Notes: generated by a model not told the origin, from the letters alone. Positions 16,190-25,261 are shown, counted from the first letter of the stretch. The stretch is 64,000 nt of DNA from Micromonospora thermarum (GCF_012034245.1 NZ_JAATEO010000013.1:62001-126000); one strand, 5' to 3'. A program made the numbers and translations.

Positions 16190-16249
16190 TCACGATGAGG
16201 TCACCGGCTGGCGAGCCGGCTGCCTAAACCATCGATACGACCGCGTCAC
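16190..16249 (-). CDS. Leader peptide, 19 aa, with Tyr-Arg-Trp-Phe
   Basis: GTG at 16249 opens a 20-codon frame encoding MTRSYRWFRQPARQPVTSS. Tyr (TAT), Trp (TGG) and Phe (TTT) codons fall within four codons at positions 5-8; TAT and TTT are rare codons in this genome. A TACGCT -10 box 7 nt upstream means the mRNA would begin at the GTG. Its position ahead of a DAHP synthase gene and a terminator hairpin points to an attenuator leader sensing all three aromatic amino acids. Too short to be found by usual gene callers. Confidence 0.75.
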   Translation of the reverse strand: MTRSYRWFRQPARQPVTSS

Positions 16250-16256
16250 GTCAGCC

Positions 16257-16262
16257 AGCGTA
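16257..16262 (-). promoter_or_regulatory. -10 box TACGCT of the DAHP synthase leader
   Basis: TACGCT on the minus strand ends 7 nt before the leader-peptide GTG at 16249. A weak GTGAGC lies 18 bp further up as a possible -35. Confidence 0.65.
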
Positions 16263-16385
16263 CCCGATCCGACGGACGGGGCTCACCCCCTCGTCCGGTA
16301 AGCCTCGTCTCGTGTTCACCCCCGTCGATGCGACCGCCGGTAACGTCGGCGCTACCGCCAGCTGCTCCCACCCGGAGGTCTCCCG

Positions 16386-17540
16386 ATGGACCGTCGTACT
16401 CTCCTGCGCGCCGGCGTCGCCGGCGGCGCCGCCGCCTTCTCCGGCAGCCTCTGGGCCGGCGCCGCGATGGCCGCCCCGGCCCAGCCCGGCGCCAGCCCCT
16501 ACGGGCCGCTCCAGCCGGCCGACGCCCGGGGCATCCAGTTGCCCGCCGGCTTCACCAGCCGGATCGTCGCCCGGTCCCGGCAGGCCGTCGCCGGCACGTC
16601 GTACATCTGGCACGACGCGCCCGACGGCGGCGCCTGCTTCGCCGCCGGCACCGGCTGGATCTACGTCTCCAACTCCGAGATCAACCCCGGCGGCGGTGCG
16701 TCGGCGGTGCGGTTCAACTCCGACGGCAGCATCGCCTCGGCGTACCGGATCCTGTCGAACACCCGGCAGAACTGCGCGGGCGGTGCGACGCCGTGGGGGA
16801 CCTGGCTCTCCTGCGAGGAGGTGAGCCTCGGGTACGTGTACGAGACGTACCCGCAGGGCGGCACGGCAGCGGTGCAGCGCCCGGCGATGGGCCGGTTCAA
16901 GCACGAGGCCGCCGCCTGTGATCCGGTCCGTGGGGTGATCTACCTGACCGAGGACGAGACCAGCGGCTGCTTCTACCGGTTCCGCCCGACCACCTGGGGC
17001 AACCTTTCCTCCGGCACGCTGGAGGTCCTGGTGGCCGGCACCGCCACCAGCGGGCCGGTGACCTGGGCGCGGGTGCCGGACCCGGACGGTTCGCCGACGT
17101 ACACGCGCAACCAGGTCTCGGGGGCGAAGAAGTTCAACGGCGGCGAGGGTTGCTGGTACGCCGACGGGACCTGCTGGTTCACCACCAAGGGCGACAATCG
17201 GGTGTGGGCGTACGACGCGGTCAACCAGCGCATCGACCTCGCGTACGACGACTCACTCGTCTCCGGGACCGCGCCGCTGACCGGTGTGGACAACATCACC
17301 GGTGCCCGCTCCGGTGACCTCTTCGTCGCCGAGGACGGTGGCAACATGGAGATCAACATCATCACCCCCACCGAGGTGGTGGCCCCGTTCCTGCGGATCA
17401 CCGGCCAGTCCTCGTCGGAGATCTGCGGCCCGGCGTTCTCGCCCGACGGCACCCGGTTCTACTTCTCGTCGCAGCGGGGCACGTCCGGCTCGTCCTCCGG
17501 CGGCATCACGTACGAGGTGCGCGGGCCGTTCCGCTCCTGA
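16386..17540 (+). CDS. PhoX-like secreted protein (DUF839), Tat substrate
   Basis: A 384-residue exported protein. The N-terminus MDRRTLLRAGVAGGAAAFSGSL has a twin-arginine motif followed by a hydrophobic region and an Ala-rich cleavage site (AGAAMAAPA), so it is a Tat substrate. The mature part has PhoX/DUF839 features: TPWGTWLSCEE, MGRFKHEAAACDP, YLTEDETSGCFYRFRP, ARSGDLFVAEDGGNMEINIITP and CGPAFSPDGTRFYFSSQRG. PhoX enzymes are Ca/Fe-dependent alkaline phosphatases with a beta-propeller. This is shorter than true PhoX (about 600 residues), so it may be a phosphatase-like relative with another function. GGAGG precedes the ATG. Monocistronic. Confidence 0.82.
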   Translation: MDRRTLLRAGVAGGAAAFSGSLWAGAAMAAPAQPGASPYGPLQPADARGIQLPAGFTSRIVARSRQAVAGTSYIWHDAPDGGACFAAGTGWIYVSNSEINPGGGASAVRFNSDGSIASAYRILSNTRQNCAGGATPWGTWLSCEEVSLGYVYETYPQGGTAAVQRPAMGRFKHEAAACDPVRGVIYLTEDETSGCFYRFRPTTWGNLSSGTLEVLVAGTATSGPVTWARVPDPDGSPTYTRNQVSGAKKFNGGEGCWYADGTCWFTTKGDNRVWAYDAVNQRIDLAYDDSLVSGTAPLTGVDNITGARSGDLFVAEDGGNMEINIITPTEVVAPFLRITGQSSSEICGPAFSPDGTRFYFSSQRGTSGSSSGGITYEVRGPFRS

Positions 17541-17633
17541 CGGTCGGGCGTGAACCGGTCGCCGGCGCACCCGGCGGCCGGTTCCGTCCCGGGCCGCGCG
17601 TGCGTGAGCGCCGGTCGGGGTATGAGGGCCGGC

Positions 17634-17846
17634 ATGAGTGACGAGCGAAGCGACCAGGAGCGGATCGAGTCCCGCGCGCACCTGCTGCCCGAGGAGTCGG
17701 CCGTCGGCAGCGACAACGCGGAGGCGCAGGCCGACGCGATCCTTGCCGATTCGGACATCCGGGAGGACCGGAACGTCGCGGAGGACACCGTCCTGGAGCA
17801 CCGCACGTCTGATCAGACGGTCACCCGTAGCGAACCGCCGGACTGA
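17634..17846 (+). CDS. Small acidic hypothetical protein (70 aa)
   Basis: A 70-residue acidic, probably disordered protein (RAHLLPEESAVGSDNAEAQADAILADSDIRE, then DTVLEHRTSDQTVTRSEPPD). Small proteins of this pattern are conserved among actinobacteria without a known function. I start at ATG 17634 since TATGAG lies 7 nt upstream and earlier in-frame codons look random. Confidence 0.6.
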   Translation: MSDERSDQERIESRAHLLPEESAVGSDNAEAQADAILADSDIREDRNVAEDTVLEHRTSDQTVTRSEPPD

Positions 17847-18060
17847 ACCCCGGCGCGTCCGAGCGGGTCGCGGCGGCCACGTCCGCCAGGCGGAGACCGA
17901 CGTCCACCGACTCCGGGTCGGCCAGCGCCGCGCGGTGAGCCCGTCCACGACGAGGGCGGCGCGGTCCAGGGCGGCGGCAGGCGGCATGCCCCTCCCGGTA
18001 CCCGACGGCCCGCCGTCGATACTGTCGCCCCGGCACCGCCCCACGGTGTTCCCCGCCGTC

Positions 18061-18140
18061 CCGGCGAGCCCGCCGCCGTCCCGGCGAGCCCGCCGCCGTC
18101 CCGGCGAGCCCGCCGCCGTCCCGGCGAGCCCGCCGCCGTC
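18061..18140. repeat. 20-bp tandem repeat, four exact copies
   Basis: The unit CCGGCGAGCCCGCCGCCGTC is repeated four times without a mismatch, with a half copy just before (18051-18060) and a degenerate copy after. Copy number is likely to vary between strains. Confidence 0.95.
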
Positions 18141-18214
18141 CGGGCGGGCCGCCGCCGACCTACCGGCGGGCCCGCCCCGTGTCGGCGCGTCACGTTTCCG
18201 CCGGCGAGATCGGA

Positions 18215-18220
18215 TAGCGT
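18215..18220 (+). promoter_or_regulatory. -10 box TAGCGT of the M16 peptidase operon
   Basis: TAGCGT ends 6 nt before ATG 18227, fitting a leaderless transcript. Confidence 0.62.
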
Positions 18221-18226
18221 CGTGCC

Positions 18227-19519
18227 ATGCCCGACAGCGGTTACCCCTGGCCCATCGAGACGACCCGACTGGACAACGGCCTCCGCGTGGTGGTGAGCGA
18301 GGACCGCAGCGCCCCCGCCGTGGCGGTGAACCTCTGGTACGACGTCGGCTCCCGCCACGAGCCGGAGGGGCAGACCGGCTTCGCCCACCTCTTCGAGCAC
18401 CTCATGTTCGAGGGCTCGGTCAACGTCGCCAAGACCGAGCACATGAAGCTCGTGCAGGGCTGCGGCGGGTCGCTCAACGCCACCACCAACCCGGACCGCA
18501 CCAACTACTTCGAGACCGTCCCCGCCGAACACCTGGAGCTGGCGCTCTGGCTGGAGGCCGACCGGATGGGCGGGCTGGTCCCGGCGCTCACCCAGGAGAC
18601 GCTGGACAACCAGCGGGACGTGGTGAAGAACGAGCGGCGGCAGCGCTACGAGAACGTCCCGTACGGCGACGCGTGGCTGCGCCTGCTGCCGCTGCTGTAC
18701 CCGCCGCGGCACCCGTACCACCACGCGACGATCGGCTCGATGGCCGACCTGAACGCCGCCGACCTCGCCACGTTCCAGGCCTTCCACACGACGTACTACG
18801 CCCCGAACAACGCGGTGCTCACCGTGGTCGGTGACGCCTCCGCCGCCGAGGTTTTCGCCCTCGCCGAGAAGTACTTCGGCGCGATCCCGCCCCGGCCGGA
18901 GATCCCGCCCGCGCCGGACGGCCGGCACGTCCCGGCCACCGGCGAGCCGGCGGTGGAGCGGGTCGTCACCGACGTGCCCGCGCCCCGCGTGTACGTGGCG
19001 CACCGCACCCACGCCTTCGGCAGCCCCGGGTACGACGTCGTGACCGTGCTCGCCACCGTCCTCGGCAGCGGCCGGGGCAGCCGCCTCTACCAGCGGCTCG
19101 CCGAGGGTGAGCGGATCGCGCAGCCGGACCTGGTCGGGGCGTACGGGGTGGACCTCGCGCACGCTCCGGCGCCGCTGATCGCCACCGCCACCGCCCGGCC
19201 CGGCGTGACCGCCGAGCGGCTGGGCGCCGGGCTGGCCGAGGTGGTCGACGAGCTGGCCACGGTGCCGGTCACCGCCACCGAGCTGGACCGCGCCAAGGCC
19301 CTGCTGAGCACCGCCTGGTGGCGCCAGATGTCCAGCGTGGAGGGCCGGGCGGACGTGCTCGGCCGGTACGCCACCCAGTTCGGCGACCCGAGGAAGGCCG
19401 CCGAACGGCTGCCGGCCTGGCTGGCGGTGACCGCCGAGCAGATCGCGGAGGTCGCCGCCGACGTGCTCGCCGGTCCCGACCGGGTGACCCTGACCTACGT
19501 GTCCGAGGAGACGTCATGA
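18227..19519 (+). CDS. M16 family zinc metallopeptidase (catalytic partner)
   Basis: A 430-residue peptidase of the pitrilysin/MPP family. The inverted zinc motif HLFEH is at residues 54-58 (HxxEH), with the downstream acidic ligand expected in the DNQRDVVKNERRQRYEN segment. The second half has the duplicated M16 fold. Proteins of this type work as clam-shell peptidases on short peptides. Its stop overlaps the start of the next M16 gene (ATGA), and the partner lacks the zinc motif, so the pair should form an active/inactive heterodimer as in mitochondrial processing peptidase and other bacterial M16 pairs. Confidence 0.92.
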   Translation: MPDSGYPWPIETTRLDNGLRVVVSEDRSAPAVAVNLWYDVGSRHEPEGQTGFAHLFEHLMFEGSVNVAKTEHMKLVQGCGGSLNATTNPDRTNYFETVPAEHLELALWLEADRMGGLVPALTQETLDNQRDVVKNERRQRYENVPYGDAWLRLLPLLYPPRHPYHHATIGSMADLNAADLATFQAFHTTYYAPNNAVLTVVGDASAAEVFALAEKYFGAIPPRPEIPPAPDGRHVPATGEPAVERVVTDVPAPRVYVAHRTHAFGSPGYDVVTVLATVLGSGRGSRLYQRLAEGERIAQPDLVGAYGVDLAHAPAPLIATATARPGVTAERLGAGLAEVVDELATVPVTATELDRAKALLSTAWWRQMSSVEGRADVLGRYATQFGDPRKAAERLPAWLAVTAEQIAEVAADVLAGPDRVTLTYVSEETS

Positions 19520-20862
19520 CGCTGATCACCACCCGTCCCGGCGCGGGAGCCGCCCGCCCGTACCGGTTCCCCCAGGTGGTCCGGCGCGGCGTGGCCGGTG
19601 GGCAGGTGGTCGCCGCGCACCTGCCGGGGCAGACCCTCGCCGTCGCCCTGCTGCTGCTCGACGCCGGCGCCGGCCGCGAACCGGGCGGCAAGGAGGGGCT
19701 CGGCGCGGTGCTCGCCAAGGCCCTGGAGGAAGGGACGGCCCAGCGCGACGCGACCGCGTACGCCCTGGCGATCGAGGCGCTCGGCACCGAGCTGGTGACC
19801 GGGCTGGACTGGGACTCGTTCCAGGTGAGCGTGCAGGTGCCGGTGGACCGGCTGCCCGCCGCGGTGGAGCTGCTCGCCGAGGCGGTGCGGACCCCACGGC
19901 TGGACCCGGACGACGTCCGCCGGGTCCGCGACGACGAGGCCACCGCGCTGCGGATGGACTGGGCGAACCCGGGCCCACGCGCGGACGCGGCGCTGCGGGC
20001 CGACCTGTTCGGCGGGGAGAACCGCTGGGGCCGCCCCCTCTACGGCGACCCGGACTCGGTCGCGGCGCTGGACGTCGAGGACGTCCGGGTCTTCCACTCG
20101 GAGTGGTTCATCCGGCCGGGCACCCTGGTCGTCGCCGGTGACCTGGACCGGCTCGACCTGGACGCGCTCGGCGCCGCCGCCTTCGCCGGCACCGGTGGTG
20201 GCCCGGTGGACCGGGGCGGTCCGATCCCGGTGGTCCCGCGCGACGGCCGCCGGATCGTCCTCGTCGACCGGCCGGGCTCGGTGCAGTCGACGCTGCGGCT
20301 CGGGCATCCGTCACCGCACCGCGCCCACCCCGACCACGTGCCGACGACCCTCGCCGGCACCGTGCTCGGCGGCGCGTTCACCTCCCGGCTCAACCACCTG
20401 ATCCGCGAGGTGCGTGGCTACACGTACGGCATCCGGGGTGACTTCGCGGCGTCCCGCCGGTTCGGGCGGTTCGCGGTCGCCTCCGGGGTGCAGACGGCGG
20501 TGACCGCGCCGGCGCTGGTGGAGGCGGTCGGCGAGATCACCCGTACCCAGGAGACCGGGGTGACCGAGGAGGAGCTGGCGGTCGCGCGGTCCTGGCGGGC
20601 CGGTCAGCTCTCGGTCGAGTTGCAGACCCCGCGCGCCATCGCCTCGGCACTGGCCACCCTGGTCGTCCACGACCTGCCCGACGACTACCACGCCCGGCTG
20701 CGCGAGGAGTTGCTGGCCGCGGACGTCGACCGGGTCTCGACGGCCGCCGCCACCCACCTCCACCCCGGGTCGCTGACGCTGGTGATCGAGGGCGACGCGG
20801 CCCTCATCCGCGACGACCTCGTGGCGACCGGCCTGGGGGAGATCGTCACGACAACCCCGTGA
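19516..20862 (+). CDS. M16 family peptidase homologue lacking the zinc motif (partner subunit)
   Basis: A 448-residue M16 homologue. At the HxxEH position it reads LAKALEEGT, so no zinc can be bound and it is presumably the non-catalytic subunit. The family's Arg/Tyr substrate-binding element near the C-terminal half is kept (LIREVRGYTYGIRGDF). I start at ATG 19516, overlapping the upstream gene's stop by 4 bp, rather than at upstream in-frame codons that lie within that gene. The two genes form a coupled operon. Confidence 0.9.
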   Translation: MTLITTRPGAGAARPYRFPQVVRRGVAGGQVVAAHLPGQTLAVALLLLDAGAGREPGGKEGLGAVLAKALEEGTAQRDATAYALAIEALGTELVTGLDWDSFQVSVQVPVDRLPAAVELLAEAVRTPRLDPDDVRRVRDDEATALRMDWANPGPRADAALRADLFGGENRWGRPLYGDPDSVAALDVEDVRVFHSEWFIRPGTLVVAGDLDRLDLDALGAAAFAGTGGGPVDRGGPIPVVPRDGRRIVLVDRPGSVQSTLRLGHPSPHRAHPDHVPTTLAGTVLGGAFTSRLNHLIREVRGYTYGIRGDFAASRRFGRFAVASGVQTAVTAPALVEAVGEITRTQETGVTEEELAVARSWRAGQLSVELQTPRAIASALATLVVHDLPDDYHARLREELLAADVDRVSTAAATHLHPGSLTLVIEGDAALIRDDLVATGLGEIVTTTP

Positions 20863-20910
20863 CCGCGCCGGGGGCGCGGCCGCGCAGGCACCCCCAAGAT
20901 CCGCGCACGT

Positions 20911-20965
20911 TCAGGGAAAGAGTGCCCATTCCGCGCCTCGCGCCCGGAGCCCACTCTTTCCGTGA
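20911..20965. repeat. Long intergenic inverted repeat, likely terminator
   Basis: Arms 20911-20924 and 20952-20965 pair with one mismatch (TCAGGGAAAGAGTG against TCACGGAAAGAGTG), with further GCGC complementarity inside. Resembles in plan the two 74-bp palindromic elements at 28661 and 46087: long arms, about 27-50 nt interior, just after a gene. Confidence 0.7.
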
Positions 20966-21186
20966 AATTGCGGCCACTTCGGCGGCGGCCGGTGTGATGT
21001 CGGTCGCGTCCCCGGGCAGGGGAGCGGGTTCCGGTGCGGGGCGGTGTGGGCCCGGGTGGTCGGCGATGCTGCGGTCAGGTGGGCCCGGTGCCCGCGATTT
21101 TCCGGTGCGCCGGGTCGATCGGCGGTGGGGTTGCCGGGTCGGCGGTGCCGCCCTGACCAGGCCAGGGGGCCTCGCGGGCGGTGTGA

Positions 21187-22275
<1,089 letters not shown>

Positions 22276-22283
22276 GATCGCCG

Positions 22284-22319
22284 GCCCGTCACCGTTCGCC
22301 ACGGCGGGCGGTGACGGGC
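22284..22319. terminator. Hairpin terminator between convergent asd and AraC-type gene
   Basis: Perfect 10-bp stem GCCCGTCACC/GGTGACGGGC (arms 22284-22293 and 22310-22319), overlapping the last codons of the minus-strand gene. Confidence 0.65.
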
Positions 22320-23032
22320 TCGGGGCGCATCTCGCGCCAGCCGTCACGCAGCCGCACCGGGCGGTCGAGCGGCTGCCAGAAGCACCAACTGTTGCCGCCC
22401 GGGTCGCGGACCAGGTAGGTCCGCGCGGAGTAGTCCTTCGGCGTGAGCCCCGTCCCGACGGCGAAGCGGCGGCGCAGGCCGGCCGGTGTCAGGCCGAGCC
22501 GGTCCGCCACGTCGGCCACCGCCATCCCACGGTCGAGGGCGGCTGCCGCGGCGGGCACCGCCGGATCGTTGCCCGGCCCGCGGTCCAGCCGCCGGGCCAG
22601 CGTCCGGCGCAGCTCCCACAGGGCCGCGCGCGGCCCGCCGGCCGCCAGCAGCCGTGCGCGCAGGGTCACGGCCGCGCGGCCCCAGAGCGCCGCCAGCTCC
22701 ACGACCGGATCGTCGAGCGCCGTCGCGGGCACGCCGAGCACGGGATGCGCGCCGCCCGGCCGGAACGGCACGCAGATCACCGTCCGTTGGTCGGCGGTGT
22801 CGACGGTGACCGGGCCGGGAGTGGCCGCGCAGACCACGGTGCCGCCGCGCCGGTGTTCCCGCCCGTCGGCGTCGTACCACCGGACCTCGTCGGCTGCGAG
22901 GTTGACCACCAGCTGCATCCCGCCGGTGGGCAGCCGCCGCTCCCGACCCGCCGGCAGGTCGGTCGCCCACCAGCCGATTCCGGCGAGGTACGGGGCGAGC
23001 GCCCCGCCGGGCGGCACCAGTTCCCGCGGCAC
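22289..23032 (-). CDS. AraC-family-like regulator with a VOC-like C-terminal tail
   Basis: A 247-residue protein. Residues 1-150 match the sensor domain of DUF6597-type AraC regulators (VPPGGALAPYLAGIGWWATDLPAG..RRLPTGGMQLVVNLA). Residues 160-199 hold the first helix-turn-helix (AVADVADRLGLTPAGLRRRFAVGTGLTPK). Where a second helix-turn-helix should follow, the sequence switches to DYSARTYLVRDPGGNSWCFWQP (200-221), which looks like the closing strands of a glyoxalase/VOC domain. So the DNA-binding domain appears incomplete and joined to the end of a VOC gene, perhaps by an in-frame deletion. Start GTG 23032 has GGGAGG 8 nt upstream. Confidence 0.65.
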   Translation of the reverse strand: MPRELVPPGGALAPYLAGIGWWATDLPAGRERRLPTGGMQLVVNLAADEVRWYDADGREHRRGGTVVCAATPGPVTVDTADQRTVICVPFRPGGAHPVLGVPATALDDPVVELAALWGRAAVTLRARLLAAGGPRAALWELRRTLARRLDRGPGNDPAVPAAAAALDRGMAVADVADRLGLTPAGLRRRFAVGTGLTPKDYSARTYLVRDPGGNSWCFWQPLDRPVRLRDGWREMRPEPVTARRGER

Positions 23033-23113
23033 CTCCGCATCCTCCCACCGCCGGACGACGCCGGCGATCCGTTCGCGTGCTTGGATGGGTGGTGACTCGA
23101 CTTGGGAGGGTGC

Positions 23114-23554
23114 GTGTCCGACGACCGGAGCCAAGCGGCACTGACCGATCTCATCGCTGCCGGCCGGCTGGGCGTGCTGGCGACACTCAAGCGGCACGGG
23201 CCGCCCCAGCTGTCCACTGTGATCTATTCGTACGACCGCCCGGGCAACGTCATCCGGGTGTCGGTCACCGACGGCCGGGCCAAGACCGCCAACCTGCGCC
23301 GGGACCCCCGCGCGAGCTTCCACGTCAGCAGTGGGGACGGCTGGGCGTACGCGGTGGCGGAGGCGCGCGCCGAGCTGACCCCGGTGGCGGAGCGCCCGGA
23401 CGACCCGACCGTCGAGGAACTGGTCGCGCTCTACCGTGCGATCGGAGGCGAACACCCCGACTGGGACGACTACCGCCGCGCCATGGTCGCGGAGCGCCGG
23501 CTGGTGCTGCGACTGCACGTCGAGCGCGTCTACGGCCTGCCCCCGCGCGGCTGA
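23114..23554 (+). CDS. PPOX-class F420-dependent oxidoreductase-like protein
   Basis: A 146-residue split-beta-barrel protein of the pyridoxamine 5'-phosphate oxidase-like superfamily. ALTDLIAAGRLGVLATLKRHGPPQLSTVIYSYD is the usual N-terminal block, RVSVTDGRAKTANLRRDPRASFHV the cofactor-phosphate binding block, and LVLRLHVERVYG the ending. The pattern is that of actinobacterial F420-dependent reductases of the Rv1155/Rv2074 kind; FMN binding cannot be excluded. Start GTG 23114 is preceded by GGGAGGG. Confidence 0.8.
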   Translation: MSDDRSQAALTDLIAAGRLGVLATLKRHGPPQLSTVIYSYDRPGNVIRVSVTDGRAKTANLRRDPRASFHVSSGDGWAYAVAEARAELTPVAERPDDPTVEELVALYRAIGGEHPDWDDYRRAMVAERRLVLRLHVERVYGLPPRG

Positions 23555-23644
23555 CCGCCCCTCCCGTCACCCCCCGGCCCGAGCCGCGTTACCTGCCGTG
23601 CGGCCGCGGGTAGACGGCGGTGCCGACACCGAGAGGGGAGCACC

Positions 23645-24061
23645 ATGACAACGGTCGGAGAGTTCATGACGACCCGGTTGGTGACCATGGACGGCAACGA
23701 CACGCTCGTCGCGGCGGCGCAGGAGATGCGGGACAGCGCGATCGGGGACGTCGTGGTGACCGACGGTGACAACGTGGTCGGCATCGTGACGGACCGCGAC
23801 ATCACCGTCCGTGCCGTGGCGGAGAACATGAACCCTGCCTCGACCCAGCTGAACCAGATCACCACCAAGGACGTCGTCACGGTCAGCCAGTACGACGACG
23901 CCGTGGCCGCGGCCGACCTGATGCGGACGTACGCAGTGCGCCGCCTGCCGGTGGTCGACGACGGGCGGCTGGTCGGCCTGGTGTCGATGGGTGACCTGGC
24001 GGTGGAGCGCGAACCCCAGTCCGTGCTTGCCGACATCAGCGCCGACGACCCGAACAACTGA
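23645..24061 (+). CDS. CBS-domain pair protein
   Basis: A 138-residue cytosolic protein made of two CBS motifs, which together form a Bateman module binding adenine nucleotides. First motif about residues 5-60 (MTTRLVTMDGNDTLVAAAQEMRDSAIGDVVVTDGDNVVGIVTDRDITVRAVA), second about 70-125 (ITTKDVVTVSQYDDAVAAADLMRTYAVRRLPVVDDGRLVGLVSMGDLA). No catalytic domain is attached. Such proteins are stress- or dormancy-induced in actinobacteria (Hrp1-like). GAGGGGAG precedes the ATG. Confidence 0.9.
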   Translation: MTTVGEFMTTRLVTMDGNDTLVAAAQEMRDSAIGDVVVTDGDNVVGIVTDRDITVRAVAENMNPASTQLNQITTKDVVTVSQYDDAVAAADLMRTYAVRRLPVVDDGRLVGLVSMGDLAVEREPQSVLADISADDPNN

Positions 24062-24078
24062 CGTCCGCCGCGGACACG

Positions 24079-24103
24079 CCGGCCCCCGCAGCATGGGGGC
24101 CGG
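24079..24103. terminator. Bidirectional hairpin terminator
   Basis: CCGGCCCCC/GGGGGCCGG, perfect 9-bp stem with a 7-nt loop between the convergent CBS gene and the HTH_42-type pseudogene; GACA/TGTC can extend it after a 2-nt bulge. Confidence 0.85.
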
Positions 24104-24105
24104 TG

Positions 24106-25189
24106 TCACGGCGTGTCGACGTGGACCCGGGCACCGGTCGCGCCCCGGGCGCCGGCGACGAGGGCGGCCTCGGCGTCGAGCTGGCCCCGTACCGGGCGGA
24201 CAGCCGGCCGGCGAACGGGCTCACCGTGATCTCCAGCGTGCCCCGGCCGGCCTGTTTCGCCCGCCACGTCCCCGCGACGTCGCCGTCCACGAGGAACGCC
24301 CCCGGGTTGCCGATGATCCGCCACACCTGCGCCTGGTGGGCCTTCTCGGGCACGAGCACCCCGCGGTCGCGGGCCGCGAGGAACGGGTCGCCCGGGGGCA
24401 GCAGCCGCACGCCGGGCAGGGGCTCGGCGGACCGCAGCGCGGGCACGTCCTCCGGTGCCAACCATGCTCGTCGGCCGTCGACGCGCACCTCCGCCAGCTC
24501 CGTCGGCCACACCGACCGCAGCTCGCCCGCCGAGGTGCCCAGGAAGCCGGCGACGTCGGCCGGGGTGGCCGGGCCGAGCAGCCGCAGGTACGCCCGGACC
24601 AGGGCCGTCGTGCCCTCGGCCACCACCGGCGGGCCGGGCCACCCGGGCATCGGCGCCAGGGTGGTGGACCGCCCGGCGACCGCCAGGCGGACGCCGCCGG
24701 CCAGGCCCGCCTGCTGGAAGAGCGATCCGGAGATGTGCCGCGCCGCACACGCCCTGCAGTCGTACGTCAGCTCGGCCGGCACCCGGTCACTGAGCGCCCG
24801 GCTCACCTCGCCCTTGGGCATGGGCACGGTGACCACCTCGGCGAACGCGGCGGCCGCGGCGGTGAACGCGGCGATGCCCAGCGCGGCACCCGCGCGGATC
24901 TGCGCCGCGTGGCGTCAGGGTCGGACAGCGGCCAGAGAGCGGCGGCGAGCGACGGCAGTTCCGCGCGACGGTGCAGGTGCGGTGCGCCGCGCATCGACCA
25001 GACCAGCTCCAGCCGGTCGTCCTCCGGCGGCACCCCGCGGACGGCGAGCGCGAGCCGGGCCGACCCGTACGGTGTGTCCTGCACGCCCAGCCCCGCCACC
25101 GCCAGGTCGGCCGCCTGGCCACCCGGTCGGTCCAGCTCCTGGGCAGCGGCCCGGTAGCCCAGGATCCGCCGGCGGTCGACCGCTGTCAT
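24106..25189 (-). pseudogene. Winged-helix DNA-binding protein (HTH_42/DUF1006-like), broken by two frameshifts
   Basis: Read across three frames, the minus strand encodes one protein of about 360 residues: MTAVDRRRILGYRAAAQELDR to SLAAALWPLSDPDAT in the first frame; then, after a shift near 24900-24913, IRAGAALGIAAF..VVTVPMPKGEVSRALSDRVPAELTYDCRACAARHISGSLFQQAGL through GTLEITVSPFAGRLSA in the second; then, after a shift near 24185-24205, GQLDAEAALVAGARGATGARVHVDTP to a stop at 24106. The MPKGE.., YDCRACAARHISG and GDPFLAARDR blocks are those of the winged-helix family. Each shift looks like one lost base. Two lesions in one gene favour real decay over a sequencing error, but both sites are GC-rich. 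Confidence 0.8.
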
Positions 25190-25261
25190 CGCACCCCTCC
25201 GTCGTCGGCAGGCTACCGCCGCCGTCCGACGCTTCCACCCGCCGACTCACCCGATCCGGGC

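Larger units (their letters stand above)
16079..16249 (-). promoter_or_regulatory. Candidate aromatic amino acid attenuator leader of the DAHP synthase gene
   Basis: The leader runs from a leaderless-type start at 16249 to the DAHP synthase ATG at 16078. It contains a 19-residue reading frame with adjacent Tyr, Arg, Trp and Phe codons, a CGGTGAC/GTCACCG hairpin around the frame's stop, then a U-tailed terminator hairpin. CGAGCCGGC (16164-16172) can pair with GCCGGCTCG upstream (16212-16220) or downstream (16115-16123), giving alternative folds. Mutually exclusive pairing and codon content are seen; ribosome-mediated attenuation is inferred. Confidence 0.72.
17847..18226. other. Intergenic region with a 20-bp tandem repeat
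   Basis: About 380 bp without a supportable gene. It contains a minisatellite-like array (18061-18140) and the -10 box of the downstream M16 gene. Open frames crossing it on either strand are Pro/Arg-rich artefacts of GC content. Confidence 0.6.
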
